A stretch of DNA of 64,000 bases, taken from Antonospora locustae. Taxonomy: Eukaryota > Microsporidia. The notes beneath the pieces were generated by a model. It saw only the letters and a list, made by a program, of their open reading frames with translations, was not told where the DNA came from and searched no databases. The DNA lies in NCBI GenBank assembly GCA_007674295.1, contig CM017455.1, positions 1 through 64,000 of the forward strand, written 5' to 3'. How positions within the stretch are numbered: the stretch's first letter is position 1; every line of letters starts with the position of its first letter. Of this stretch, positions 46,602 to 55,539 are shown piece by piece. Made by a program: the position numbers and the translations under genes.

Positions 46602-49439
46602 ATGGAGTTTGGTGCTGTGCGGACACTCAAGAAGTCCAGGTCTGTCCTTTGCGCAGCAACATGTCTGCTTAGCGGCACGCAGTGCATAGCCATCAGTTGC
46701 GGAAAGTCTGTTGAGTTCCGCAGCCTCGACATGCACATTCTAAAGACAATGGCCTGCAATGACCTTGTTGTGCAGATGGTGCCTGTGGGCCGTCTCCACA
46801 AGTGTAGACTCCTTCTTCTGTCGCAGAACAGCGAGTACGCTCTCCTGGAGAACGGCGAGATTGTGGACACAGGCAGCCTACTCCCAAAACACGTGTACGG
46901 AGTCAGGCCGCTGCGTGCACTTGTTCTTGAGGGCTTTGTTGCGGTTCTGCTTTCAGGCAGCCGGGTTGTCCTTGCATTCTGGAAGTTCGGGCGTCTTGTA
47001 TTCCATGACAGGTTCAATTATTTTGGGTCATACCGGATTCTAGACATGGCGCCCCGCACAGACAGGGTCTTCTTCCTGATGGAGGACAACGAGGGCAAGG
47101 TCGTCTACACACAATACGGACAGCGCCAGCCGGAGAAGAACTTTGTACACCTTGAGACAGGCTCGCTTCCTGCACACACATGCAAGGTTGCCTTTTCTAG
47201 AGACAGGATGATTCTGTTTCAAAAAGACAAGATCTCTCTTCTCCAGGGCGGCAAGGTCATTCACCAGACGAACTTTGCAAACCCGGAGCTACGATCGTGG
47301 GTGGAGACGGACGACGGTGTGTTGCTGGGCATGGGAAACGGCGAGATCATAAGGCTGCGGGTTGACAACCGAATGGATGTCAGACGGGTCTACGACACTG
47401 GATTCTCTGCAGACAGCCTCCTACGGACAGAGGCAATCTACTTTGGCACGTCCCGTTTGCACGGATGGATCTGTTTCGTACTCGAGGGCGACGACATGCG
47501 AGTTCTTGCAAGACAGGATGCATGTGCAAGGCCACACTCTCTGTGTCTCCAACAAGGCCTGGAGTTTCTTGCAGGGGGGATGCTTTGCAACGTCGCATAC
47601 CAGATCACCCCGCAGGTTGTAGCAACAATCAGGTTCGACGGGCCCATCAAGCACATGTGGGTCTTTGGCGGAAAGCTTTTTGTGTCTTTTCCAGAAAAAA
47701 GCATCGTCTACGACCTTGACGAGGGCAAGATGTTGAAAGACTTCGACGAAATAAAGAACGCCAGCGAGTACAGACAGACATTCCGATTCAACACAGACAG
47801 CCTGCTGGTTGAGACAACCAGTGGAATAGCATTCAGCGTCGTAGAGTGGGAAGATATTCTCCTGTCTAGCTACTACAAGGAACATGTGCTGATATACACA
47901 GGCACAAAGCTGCAGCTTCTGAAGCACAGGAGACTTGTTCGGGAGAGACCGCAGCCCAGCGACGTGTACATGGTGCTTCTGCGCGACTTTGTTTTCGTAT
48001 CTACAGACATCTGTGTCATCTGCAACTACAACCTTGATATAATTGCAACCATAGGAACACAAAGGTTCACGTACTTCTCTATACTGGGTGACGTGATTTT
48101 CCTTGTAGACAGCTCTCGCTCGGTGTACGCTGCAAGCATACGACGCATGAAAGAGCTCTGTGTGCGTGGAGATGCTGTCTGTAGTGACATGTTCTTCAGA
48201 AGAGTACTTCCGCCAGGCCGCCACAGGTATTGCACATTTGCGAGCGAGGAGCTTGGGTACGCGCTGTTCTCAGGATACCGTCCATTTCTGGTGTTTGCTG
48301 ACCGTGAAACCACGCCGTATGAGCTGTCCGTTGCGGACGCAGTTGCCTTTGGATTTCTGAAGGGTGCCGCCGCAACAGAAAGCAGGCTTCTGATTGCAAG
48401 GGGAAGAGAAGTTCTGGTGTGCAACACCTCTCTGTCACCCGGTGCTGTATGCAGAGAGGAGAGTGTAGACAGAAACGCAAGGCTTTTAGTCAAGCTTGGG
48501 GCTACAGAGAGGGTTGTTATTGGAAGCGTGGAAAACTCGCAGCAGCTGACATCTGTGCTAGCGTGTATGGATGCAGGAATCTGCATTGGAAAGTATGTAG
48601 TTGAGAACAAGATGCTGTTATTTGTAGAGCACATTAAAAACGGGCTTGTGATCGCAGGGTTCAACTATGGAGACAGACGTTGTCTCTGTTCGGAGCTTCT
48701 TTTATTTGATATGAGACGAAGCATCAAACCTCTGCATAAAATATCGTCTCCAGGGCTTCTCTGCACAATCTCCAGGTACAGAAGCACGTTTGTTGCGTCG
48801 CACGGCTCCAGAGTGGCTGTCTACGAGGTACTCAGAACGAAGATTGTGCTGAGGGCCGAGACTACTTCCTCTGTGTTTCCGCTCAACCTGAGGTTTTCCT
48901 CTTCGGGGAAAAGTGTCTTTGTGTGCGACTTGTCAGGATCATTTTGCACATTTAGATACGATAGAAGAAAGGCACGTCTTACTAAGGAGAGCAAGGTCGC
49001 AGTGGATGGTTGTAGTGTCGCAGAGACGCTGGACAGCAGCCAGGTTTTTGTTGGCGACGCACGGGGTCATCTCTCTTTGTATCACTGCAACGGGACAGCG
49101 GCAGTGCCCTGGATGCGCTTCTACTACGGAGAACATATTGTGGATGCGCGTTCGGGGCGTCTATGTCCGGGAAGAAAGAGGCGCGTATACTTTGCCACGG
49201 AAAGTGGGGCGGTTGGGCTGGTTGCTGCCGAGAATTTCCTCACAGATAGCGAGCACACAATGCTTGCACGTCTTCAGGAGCGTGTAAGAGACGGAAGAGC
49301 CTTCCGAACACCTGCTACAGACACCATGCTTGACATCGACCTTCTTCTAGAGACAGACATCGACTCCTGGTGCAGAAAGCTTGGTTTGGACAGCACCAGC
49401 GTCAGAAACATTCTTGAAAGACTCAAGATGGTCTTCTAG
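46602..49439 (+). CDS. RSE1: SF3b130/Rse1-type DDB1-CPSF160 family protein
   Basis: Large beta-propeller protein of 945 residues from the ATG directly after CCC. It shows the repeated short blade strands of the DDB1/CPSF160/SF3b130 family. Near the end, HIVDARSGRLCPGRKRRVYF and VGLVAAENFL align with the SF3b3 segment (LxxxTLIPGGSExLVYxTLSGGIGxLVPF). The last residues (IDSWCRKLGLDSTSVRNILE then RLKMVF) match the SF3b3 ending EELDRTPxEVxKKLEDIRxRY. SF3b130 is a U2 snRNP subunit, which fits the intron and LUC7. CPSF160 or DDB1 is the alternative. Family membership is firm, the exact member less so. Confidence 0.65.
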   Translation: MEFGAVRTLKKSRSVLCAATCLLSGTQCIAISCGKSVEFRSLDMHILKTMACNDLVVQMVPVGRLHKCRLLLLSQNSEYALLENGEIVDTGSLLPKHVYGVRPLRALVLEGFVAVLLSGSRVVLAFWKFGRLVFHDRFNYFGSYRILDMAPRTDRVFFLMEDNEGKVVYTQYGQRQPEKNFVHLETGSLPAHTCKVAFSRDRMILFQKDKISLLQGGKVIHQTNFANPELRSWVETDDGVLLGMGNGEIIRLRVDNRMDVRRVYDTGFSADSLLRTEAIYFGTSRLHGWICFVLEGDDMRVLARQDACARPHSLCLQQGLEFLAGGMLCNVAYQITPQVVATIRFDGPIKHMWVFGGKLFVSFPEKSIVYDLDEGKMLKDFDEIKNASEYRQTFRFNTDSLLVETTSGIAFSVVEWEDILLSSYYKEHVLIYTGTKLQLLKHRRLVRERPQPSDVYMVLLRDFVFVSTDICVICNYNLDIIATIGTQRFTYFSILGDVIFLVDSSRSVYAASIRRMKELCVRGDAVCSDMFFRRVLPPGRHRYCTFASEELGYALFSGYRPFLVFADRETTPYELSVADAVAFGFLKGAAATESRLLIARGREVLVCNTSLSPGAVCREESVDRNARLLVKLGATERVVIGSVENSQQLTSVLACMDAGICIGKYVVENKMLLFVEHIKNGLVIAGFNYGDRRCLCSELLLFDMRRSIKPLHKISSPGLLCTISRYRSTFVASHGSRVAVYEVLRTKIVLRAETTSSVFPLNLRFSSSGKSVFVCDLSGSFCTFRYDRRKARLTKESKVAVDGCSVAETLDSSQVFVGDARGHLSLYHCNGTAAVPWMRFYYGEHIVDARSGRLCPGRKRRVYFATESGAVGLVAAENFLTDSEHTMLARLQERVRDGRAFRTPATDTMLDIDLLLETDIDSWCRKLGLDSTSVRNILERLKMVF

Positions 49440-49471
49440 AACAGTTTATTAAAGACTATGCACAGAGACTC

Positions 49472-50725
49472 TTACCTTCTTATGCATACCTCACCCGAAA
49501 ACACCCTGTCCATGTACCTGACGCCTTCCACCCTCTCAGCCATGTCTATAAACGAGGGCATATGCGGGTCGTCTGTGCCCGACAAGCAGCTGATCATGAA
49601 GAAGTCAATGTTGTCGACAAATGTGTTGAAGGCCTTAATCCTGCTCCATATTTTCTCTATAACATCCGGATGCTTGTTTCGCACGTGGTTCTTAGCAAAT
49701 TCTGCAGAGGAAAACACCTTTATGCAGCAGTCGCACTTGAAGCGCTCAGAGTCTTTTCTGAGCACGAAGCCATCAAGCTCCGTGCTCTCGTTCTTTGTCT
49801 TGAGAAAGTCAAGGTTCTTGCATCCCATGTAGATTTCGTGCTTTCGTAGGAACATTTTCTTTGTATCTGCGCTCTCGTCGGCATCTTCTGCAGAGACATG
49901 CCAGTCGCCACAAAGAACCCGCATCTCGTAGACCGTGTCGTACTGTCTGTAGCAGAAGATGCAGAACAAGAACACCCGTCGCAGCGCAGCAACATAGATG
50001 TCCAGCGGCCTGCCGGACGCCTCTGCTCTTCTATCGAGAGCCTCAAGGACGCCGCTGCAGCCCTCTTGAGCCGCGCCTGGGTCATGTCGCAGGCACCTGT
50101 CCAAAAGCGCAGCGAACACGTCTCGTGCAGCCTCTTCAATGGCTCTGCCTCTCAGCCCGCACCTTCGCACTTTGATGTTTTCAAATCGGGCAGCCTCAAA
50201 CGTGATCTTGTGGCTCTTATCGGTTATTGACTTCATGAACTTTATGGCCTCTTCACAGTCGCCGTCAATTGAAATGACCGCAACTCGCCCAAAGGACCTA
50301 CGCTGCTCCTGTTGGTACGTGCTGAATTCCTTGAAGTAGAGGCACTTCCGCGCAAGGTCCTCTATGTCCTCGTGCGTCATTGTCTCCGGAATGTTCTTAA
50401 CGAGGATGTTGCTCTGGTGATAGTCTCCGAAGCGCTCGCTGGTGCTCCATGTATCACCGTCTAGAAAGGCACGGAGGCGTGCCACTGCATCACTGTATCT
50501 CGGGGCACTGTTGTCCACATAGCGCCTTCTGAACCATTCTGAATTGCAGCATGCAGAGAATATTTTGTTGAGCTTGCGCCTGTAGAAGGCCTGCATGTAC
50601 GAAAGATACGAAGCACGCGGCAACACCGCCAGAAACTCCTTCTTTGTCAGAATCTTGCGTTGGTTCAGCAGAAAGAAGATGTCGACCTGCGCTATCACAC
50701 TCTCGTTTTTCCGGGTGTGGCCCAT
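49472..50725 (-). CDS. ARS2/Serrate-type RNA-processing protein
   Basis: Partner of the nuclear cap-binding complex in RNA processing and decay. 417 residues. Supporting pieces: a central RRM-like/Arg-rich part (SNILVKNIPETMTHEDIEDL), a helix PLDIYVAALRRVFLFCIFCY like the ARS2 'DxYVRYLRxVHxFxYY' segment, and a C2H2 finger SERFKCDCCIKVFSSAEFAK followed by NHVRNKHPDVIEKI, which is the Serrate zinc finger (CxxCxKxFxxxEFVxKHIxNKH). The N-terminal coiled part is shortened. CCC is directly before the ATG. Next to LACS on the same strand, 34 bp away from its stop. Confidence 0.8.
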   Translation of the reverse strand: MGHTRKNESVIAQVDIFFLLNQRKILTKKEFLAVLPRASYLSYMQAFYRRKLNKIFSACCNSEWFRRRYVDNSAPRYSDAVARLRAFLDGDTWSTSERFGDYHQSNILVKNIPETMTHEDIEDLARKCLYFKEFSTYQQEQRRSFGRVAVISIDGDCEEAIKFMKSITDKSHKITFEAARFENIKVRRCGLRGRAIEEAARDVFAALLDRCLRHDPGAAQEGCSGVLEALDRRAEASGRPLDIYVAALRRVFLFCIFCYRQYDTVYEMRVLCGDWHVSAEDADESADTKKMFLRKHEIYMGCKNLDFLKTKNESTELDGFVLRKDSERFKCDCCIKVFSSAEFAKNHVRNKHPDVIEKIWSRIKAFNTFVDNIDFFMISCLSGTDDPHMPSFIDMAERVEGVRYMDRVFSGEVCIRR

Positions 50726-50759
50726 GGGCGCCTTTTTTGTGCAAAAGACACAACATTAG

Positions 50760-52589
50760 CTAGCTATCTCCGTAAAGTCTGTCGATGTGCCTTCCAAGTG
50801 CACTTTCGAGGAGCACTCGCTTTTTTTTTCCAGTTGGAGTCACAAAGTCGCCTAGCAACTGGAACGGCTTTCGCAGAACCGCAATCTTCCTTGGAACCTC
50901 AAACCTCATCAGCGCACGCTTCTCAACGGCTTTGTTTGCAAGAGTCCACACAGCATTTTGCACATGAGCGTCGTCCAGGTCCTGTGTGCACACAACAATT
51001 GCAACTACAAAGTCCTTTGTCGACTTTCCTGCTATAAGTATGTCCTCTATCTCGGAACATTGCAGTATGTTTTCGATCTTCTCCGGCACAATGTATTCTC
51101 CCTGGCTTGTCTTGAATATCTCCTTCTTCCTGCCCACAATCTTGAAGAGTCCGTTCTCAACAGCACCCATGTCTCCCGTCTTGAACCACCCGCCCTCGGC
51201 AAAGCTCTCTCTCGTCTCTGCATCGTTCTTGAAGTATCCCTGAAACACATTGTCTCCCTTTACCCATATCTCGAACTTTCCCGCGTATTCATCTCCAAGG
51301 GACGCCAACCTGATCTTGTTTGAGGGAAACGGAATCCCCACAGTGTCTACAGCCGTCTCCTCCATGGTCGACACGATCGATGCTGCGGTTGTCTCTGTCT
51401 GTCCATAGCCCTGGAATATCTTGCACGAAAGCGTCGCCTGCAGAAACCGAACGGTGTCCTTGTTCATAGGTGCAGAGCCAGAGAGACACGCCCGTATCCT
51501 TCCCCCGAACTCGCGCCGGACCTTGTTGAAGATGAAGTAGTCCAGGAAAGACGTGTAGCATCCAAACCCCTGCAGAAAGTACTTCCATCTCAGCCCCATG
51601 TAGAACATGCATTGCTGTAGCACGCCTTTCTTCTTCACCTGCTCCAGAATTCTATCTCTAAACAAGTTGAACACACGCGGGACACCCGCCACAAAGGTAG
51701 GCCGTATGATCTTGTAATCCTTTGCAAGCTCTTTCACAGCACCGCGGTAGAACCCGATAGCAGCACCCTTGCTGAGCAGCGTGTGCACGCATATCCTCTC
51801 CATTACATGCGCAAGCGGCAAGTACGATATGTACACATCCTCGTGCGTAGCCCTGTAGAACGTGTGCTCCTCTGTACCCCGAAAGAACGCTGCGATGCTT
51901 GCAATAAAGTTCTTGTGCGTGAGCATCACACCCTTGGGCATGCCTGAGGTCCCGCTTGTGTAGCATATTGTTGCAAGGTCTCCAACATGAGGCAGCCGTA
52001 CGTCTCCCATAAGCTGCGCTAGGATTGTGTCTGCATGCTGTTCTGTCTTTGCCACATCCTTGAAGCGGTATACAGCAATACCCAGTTCGCGGTACCCCTC
52101 CTCACTTCTGAACGTGTCAAAGACAATGACACGCTTCAAGTGCGTATGCGTGTGCAGCAGCACGTCTTCGTACAGCGAGTCGGCTTTTTCACCAGACATA
52201 AAGCACGTCTCCATCTCTGTCTGTTCTAGAATGTATCTCAGTGCGTTTACGCCGTATGTGGAATACAGCGGACACGAAACACCACCAAGCGCGTATATGG
52301 CGTGCTCGCTGACCATCCATTCGTACCTGTTGACAGAGTATATTCCAACAATGTGGCCTCTGCCAATCTCTTCCGCAAGGTGGCTGTACAGCCCCAGAAC
52401 CTCACCTAGCGCGTCGCGGTAGCTGATCCAAGTGATCTCCTCGCCTTTTATGACTCCGTACGCGCGGCCGCACGGAAATACCTGGCACTGGTTGACGAAC
52501 AGCTCAAGCAGCGTCTCAGAGCCGTCACTCAAGCAGGTGACGCCCTCCATGTACTTCTGGTGTTTGTAGCATTCTCCGTCAAAATTCAT
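50760..52589 (-). CDS. FAA1: Long-chain acyl-CoA synthetase
   Basis: Activates fatty acids to acyl-CoA, here probably scavenged from the host. 609 residues from the ATG at 52589 (MNFDGECYKH), with CCC 8 nt upstream. Motif I: YTSGTSGMPKGVMLTHKN. Others: YLPLAHVMER, GYGQTETTAAS, GWFKTGDMGAVE, GRKKEIFKTSQGEYIVPEKI. The linker and C-terminal lid are full length. The gene symbol FAA1 names the family, not an orthology decision (FAA1/FAA4/ACSL). No clear transmembrane segment. Confidence 0.92.
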   Translation of the reverse strand: MNFDGECYKHQKYMEGVTCLSDGSETLLELFVNQCQVFPCGRAYGVIKGEEITWISYRDALGEVLGLYSHLAEEIGRGHIVGIYSVNRYEWMVSEHAIYALGGVSCPLYSTYGVNALRYILEQTEMETCFMSGEKADSLYEDVLLHTHTHLKRVIVFDTFRSEEGYRELGIAVYRFKDVAKTEQHADTILAQLMGDVRLPHVGDLATICYTSGTSGMPKGVMLTHKNFIASIAAFFRGTEEHTFYRATHEDVYISYLPLAHVMERICVHTLLSKGAAIGFYRGAVKELAKDYKIIRPTFVAGVPRVFNLFRDRILEQVKKKGVLQQCMFYMGLRWKYFLQGFGCYTSFLDYFIFNKVRREFGGRIRACLSGSAPMNKDTVRFLQATLSCKIFQGYGQTETTAASIVSTMEETAVDTVGIPFPSNKIRLASLGDEYAGKFEIWVKGDNVFQGYFKNDAETRESFAEGGWFKTGDMGAVENGLFKIVGRKKEIFKTSQGEYIVPEKIENILQCSEIEDILIAGKSTKDFVVAIVVCTQDLDDAHVQNAVWTLANKAVEKRALMRFEVPRKIAVLRKPFQLLGDFVTPTGKKKRVLLESALGRHIDRLYGDS

Positions 52590-52619
52590 GATGTTGAGGG
52601 CGAAATTTTGACACAAGGC

Positions 52620-53615
52620 CTACTGGTCAAGAGCAGAGCCCCTAGCACCGCGTGTTGCACTCGCTGTCCTTGTGGCCCTCATATGGTCTATCCAGTACAC
52701 GTAGTAGTACGTAGGTCGCATTCGGAAGTACGTGGTATCCACGTGTCCCGCCATGCCCCTGTACCTCATCACAACATAGCTGAATACCAATGCCTTCTGT
52801 CTTTCAGACAGACTTGAGTCACCAAGCACACTTTGCATCACCATTGCAAATGCCTCCGCATGTGCCTCCACCTTGATGCCCTCAATCTCACCCTCCCTCA
52901 GTACATCGTCGTCTCCGTGGTCTCTCGCAAAGCTGTATGACAGAAGCATCTCTAGACAGTCAACGTCAAGACCTGCGACACCTCTGATGCCCTGACCCAA
53001 GAACCAGATCTTCTGCCCAACAACAAACTCCGCCATGTTTTCAATATCAAACGGTAAGTGAAAGTCATTCTCAAAGGATTTGGCATAGTGGCTCGAGTAC
53101 GGCCAGGAAAGGTCCAGAGGACTCAGGCTGCACAGCTCGTCCCTGCCGTTGAGAAACCTGCATGTCATCGTCACTATGTTGATTGCCAGCCGCAGACTCC
53201 GTGTGCCATTTCTGAAGCTGCCATCTGCACTCTTGCGCAGGGCCTCAATCGCATACGCCATCTTCAGCATGCTGTCCAGCGCCCTTGCAGTGCCTTTCAC
53301 ACTGATGCACGGTTGCTGTGTACTCAAAGGCGCGATGTTATCAACGAAAGCCATTGTACGCCTAAATACATCATGTGTCCTCTCTCTGAAGCGTGTCGCT
53401 GCCCTCTCCAGTCTATCATTGAACACAAAGAAGATGTCGTCCCTTGCATCAGACTCATTTAGACAGTGCGTCTCCGCACACAGCACATGTAGGAACACAC
53501 AGAGGTTCTCCCTTATGAATCGCCGCATCTCATCGTAGCGTGTAATCCTAGCCTCTGCAAGCCTGCGTCTTTTGCTGCGGAGCTCACACAGCAATATCTC
53601 AAGTCCTGTCTCCAT
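52620..53615 (-). CDS. Conserved-looking protein, unknown function
   Basis: 331 residues, helical, with hydrophobic stretches of moderate length but no clear membrane span. Recognisable parts: LRSKRRRLAEARITRYDEMR at the N-terminus and a possible SWPYSSHYAKSFENDF central piece. No catalytic signature seen. CCC lies 3 nt before the ATG. In the cluster of tightly packed genes, 20 bp from the kinesin start on the other strand and 30 bp after LACS. Confidence 0.75.
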   Translation of the reverse strand: METGLEILLCELRSKRRRLAEARITRYDEMRRFIRENLCVFLHVLCAETHCLNESDARDDIFFVFNDRLERAATRFRERTHDVFRRTMAFVDNIAPLSTQQPCISVKGTARALDSMLKMAYAIEALRKSADGSFRNGTRSLRLAINIVTMTCRFLNGRDELCSLSPLDLSWPYSSHYAKSFENDFHLPFDIENMAEFVVGQKIWFLGQGIRGVAGLDVDCLEMLLSYSFARDHGDDDVLREGEIEGIKVEAHAEAFAMVMQSVLGDSSLSERQKALVFSYVVMRYRGMAGHVDTTYFRMRPTYYYVYWIDHMRATRTASATRGARGSALDQ

Positions 53616-53635
53616 GCAGGGTTGTCCAATTTCAG
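53616..53635. promoter_or_regulatory. 20-bp divergent spacer with one GGG/CCC
   Basis: CCC (minus) / GGG (plus) at 53619-53621 lies 3 nt before the minus-strand ATG and 14 nt before the first plus-strand ATG at 53636. It is the only such triplet in the spacer. Confidence 0.5.
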
Positions 53636-55081
53636 ATGTGCCGTGTATGCAGCGACCCAGCTGAGCACGAGCCTTTGAAACGCGTCGTTGTTTTGCAGCG
53701 CACTTATCTGTTGCATGTCTGCAGAAACATGAGTGAGAAGGTCCATGTACTTGTCAGGCTTAGAAGCGCAGACCCAGCAGAGTGCAGCGCATGGAGTGTG
53801 CGCGGCAGCTCCCTTGTCCACTTAACCACCGAAACGGATCATGTTGTCTACTCTTGCTTTGACACGGTGCTTGAAAACGTGACAAACCAGGATCTTTATT
53901 GTAGGTACATGAGACAGTTCGTAGTATCTTGTATCGAAGGCACTAGTTGCGTTGTCTTTGCATATGGACAGACAGGTTCTGGAAAGACACATACCATTCT
54001 TGGAAACAGCAGCGAACAAGGTCTGATTCAGCTGTCCATTGCAGACATCTTTGACAGAGGCGCCACAGAGGTCACAATATCGTATGTCGAGATATACAAC
54101 GAGAAAATACTTGACCTCATCAGCCCAACGAGGATTGTGAGGCTCCTGGACACCGCAGGTACACCCAGACTTTCAAACGCAACAGAGGTGATTGCAAGAT
54201 CTAAAGAGGAGGCGCTGCAGCTCGTTGAGTTGTGCGAGAGTAACAGAAAGACTGGTGCAACTGAGTTCAACCAAAGAAGCAGTAGGTCGCACACTGTCTT
54301 CATCGCTGCCATTGCAGAACGAGGCACCTTGGGAAGGCTGTGCCTGATAGACCTTGCGGGCAGCGAAAAGGCTGCAGGTGTGCATGAGAGGCGTATGGAG
54401 GGATCCTTCATCAACAAAAGCCTCCTGGCCCTTGGAAAGGTTGTGGACAGCATGTCTCGCAACAGCTTTGTGTGTTTCCGCGACTCAAAGCTCACGCGCA
54501 TTCTCCAACCCTTGCTAGACGGAAATACAAAGCTCGTGGCGCTCTGCATGATATCTCCTCTGAAGTGCTGCGAGGAAGAGTCCATAAGCACTCTTGGGTT
54601 TGCGGCAAGGTTGGGAAGAATGAAGCTAGTAGGGAGAAGCGAACGTGTGGAGAATGCTGATGCAGTGTCCTCACAAGTCTGTAGACTATGTCGTTCTCCG
54701 CTCTCTCCCATAAAAGCGGAAAAAGTACTTTCCAGTGACCCGCGTAGCACCAATGGCAACAGCCAGGCTATCTATGATAAAGACGCACGGCCTGCATTAC
54801 AAGACGCTGTTTGGAGCAATGATGTGTACAATGCTTTGAAGCAAAACCAGTTTTTACTGCAGAAGCTGAAGTTGTATCAACAGAGGGTTGAACATCTTGA
54901 GAGGACCCTCCTATCTCTGTATGCTACTACGCCTAGAGTAGGAAGTGGTACCTTTTCAATTGAAAAGAACCTTTTTGACGTCAGATGCAAGCTGCTCGAG
55001 AAGACATTCTACAGAGCCAACACGTACCTGGAAGACAGCTCCTGTGGTGCTGCAAAAGGGAATACAGTTCACCCCAAATGA
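53636..55081 (+). CDS. Kinesin motor protein
   Basis: Microtubule motor of 481 residues, with the motor domain at the N-terminus. P-loop GQTGSGKTHT, switch I NQRSSRSHTVF, switch II LIDLAGSEKAAG, and the FRDSKLTRILQPLLDGNTK block. The remaining 140 residues include a short coiled-coil (about 415-440). The order and the RDSKLTRILQ..L.GN segment resemble kinesin-7 or -8, but this is weak. The start is uncertain: ATG 53636 is the longest, ATG 53729 (MSEKVHVLVRL) fits the motor start better but has no CCC or GGG. Its TGA overlaps the next ATG (ATGA). Confidence 0.88.
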   Translation: MCRVCSDPAEHEPLKRVVVLQRTYLLHVCRNMSEKVHVLVRLRSADPAECSAWSVRGSSLVHLTTETDHVVYSCFDTVLENVTNQDLYCRYMRQFVVSCIEGTSCVVFAYGQTGSGKTHTILGNSSEQGLIQLSIADIFDRGATEVTISYVEIYNEKILDLISPTRIVRLLDTAGTPRLSNATEVIARSKEEALQLVELCESNRKTGATEFNQRSSRSHTVFIAAIAERGTLGRLCLIDLAGSEKAAGVHERRMEGSFINKSLLALGKVVDSMSRNSFVCFRDSKLTRILQPLLDGNTKLVALCMISPLKCCEEESISTLGFAARLGRMKLVGRSERVENADAVSSQVCRLCRSPLSPIKAEKVLSSDPRSTNGNSQAIYDKDARPALQDAVWSNDVYNALKQNQFLLQKLKLYQQRVEHLERTLLSLYATTPRVGSGTFSIEKNLFDVRCKLLEKTFYRANTYLEDSSCGAAKGNTVHPK

Positions 55082-55539
55082 ATAGGGCTGCTCTCCTTTA
55101 CGGTCTGTCCCTTGCTGCAATGACTGCATTTCACTTTGGACACCGTGTCGTCGAGCATTATGCAGAGAAAACGCATTGCAAAATGCTTCGGAATGTGTTC
55201 AACACCAGAATACAAAGCATCGCCAGCGAAGAGGAGAAAATGTACTATTTGCTGGCAAGAAAGATTGTGCTCTACAACAGGTACTTTGGACACCTTGACC
55301 TGGTGAACTTGATAACAGTGTGCAACAAGGAAAACTACGACATTATGCACAGAGAGTGGGTGTGTTTGAAGACAAGCCCTAGAGATCTCTTTCTTGTGTT
55401 TTCTATTCCATACAACATGGGCATATTCATGCCTGTATTCCTGCCAATTGCCATTCATATTCTGAAGGCAGTCCGAGCACAGTGGAGAAGATCTAGAGAC
55501 CGGCTGGCGGCCTTTGCCCTGCCCTGTGGGACTTTATAA
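55078..55539 (+). CDS. Small membrane protein, unknown
   Basis: 153 residues from the ATG at 55078, which directly follows CCCCAA. Its ATG overlaps the kinesin stop (ATGA). The N-terminus (ALLYGLSLAAMTAFHFG) is hydrophobic like a signal anchor. A second hydrophobic segment lies at about 108-130 (FLVFSIPYNMGIFMPVFLPI). The middle is amphipathic with many charged residues. No family recognised. Its last 47 bases overlap the 3' end of HisRS on the other strand. Confidence 0.7.
   Translation: MNRAALLYGLSLAAMTAFHFGHRVVEHYAEKTHCKMLRNVFNTRIQSIASEEEKMYYLLARKIVLYNRYFGHLDLVNLITVCNKENYDIMHREWVCLKTSPRDLFLVFSIPYNMGIFMPVFLPIAIHILKAVRAQWRRSRDRLAAFALPCGTL

Noticed and set aside
47421..48224. 267-codon minus-strand frame opposite RSE1
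   Set aside because: Shadow frame of a GC-richer gene, with no motif and no start signal.
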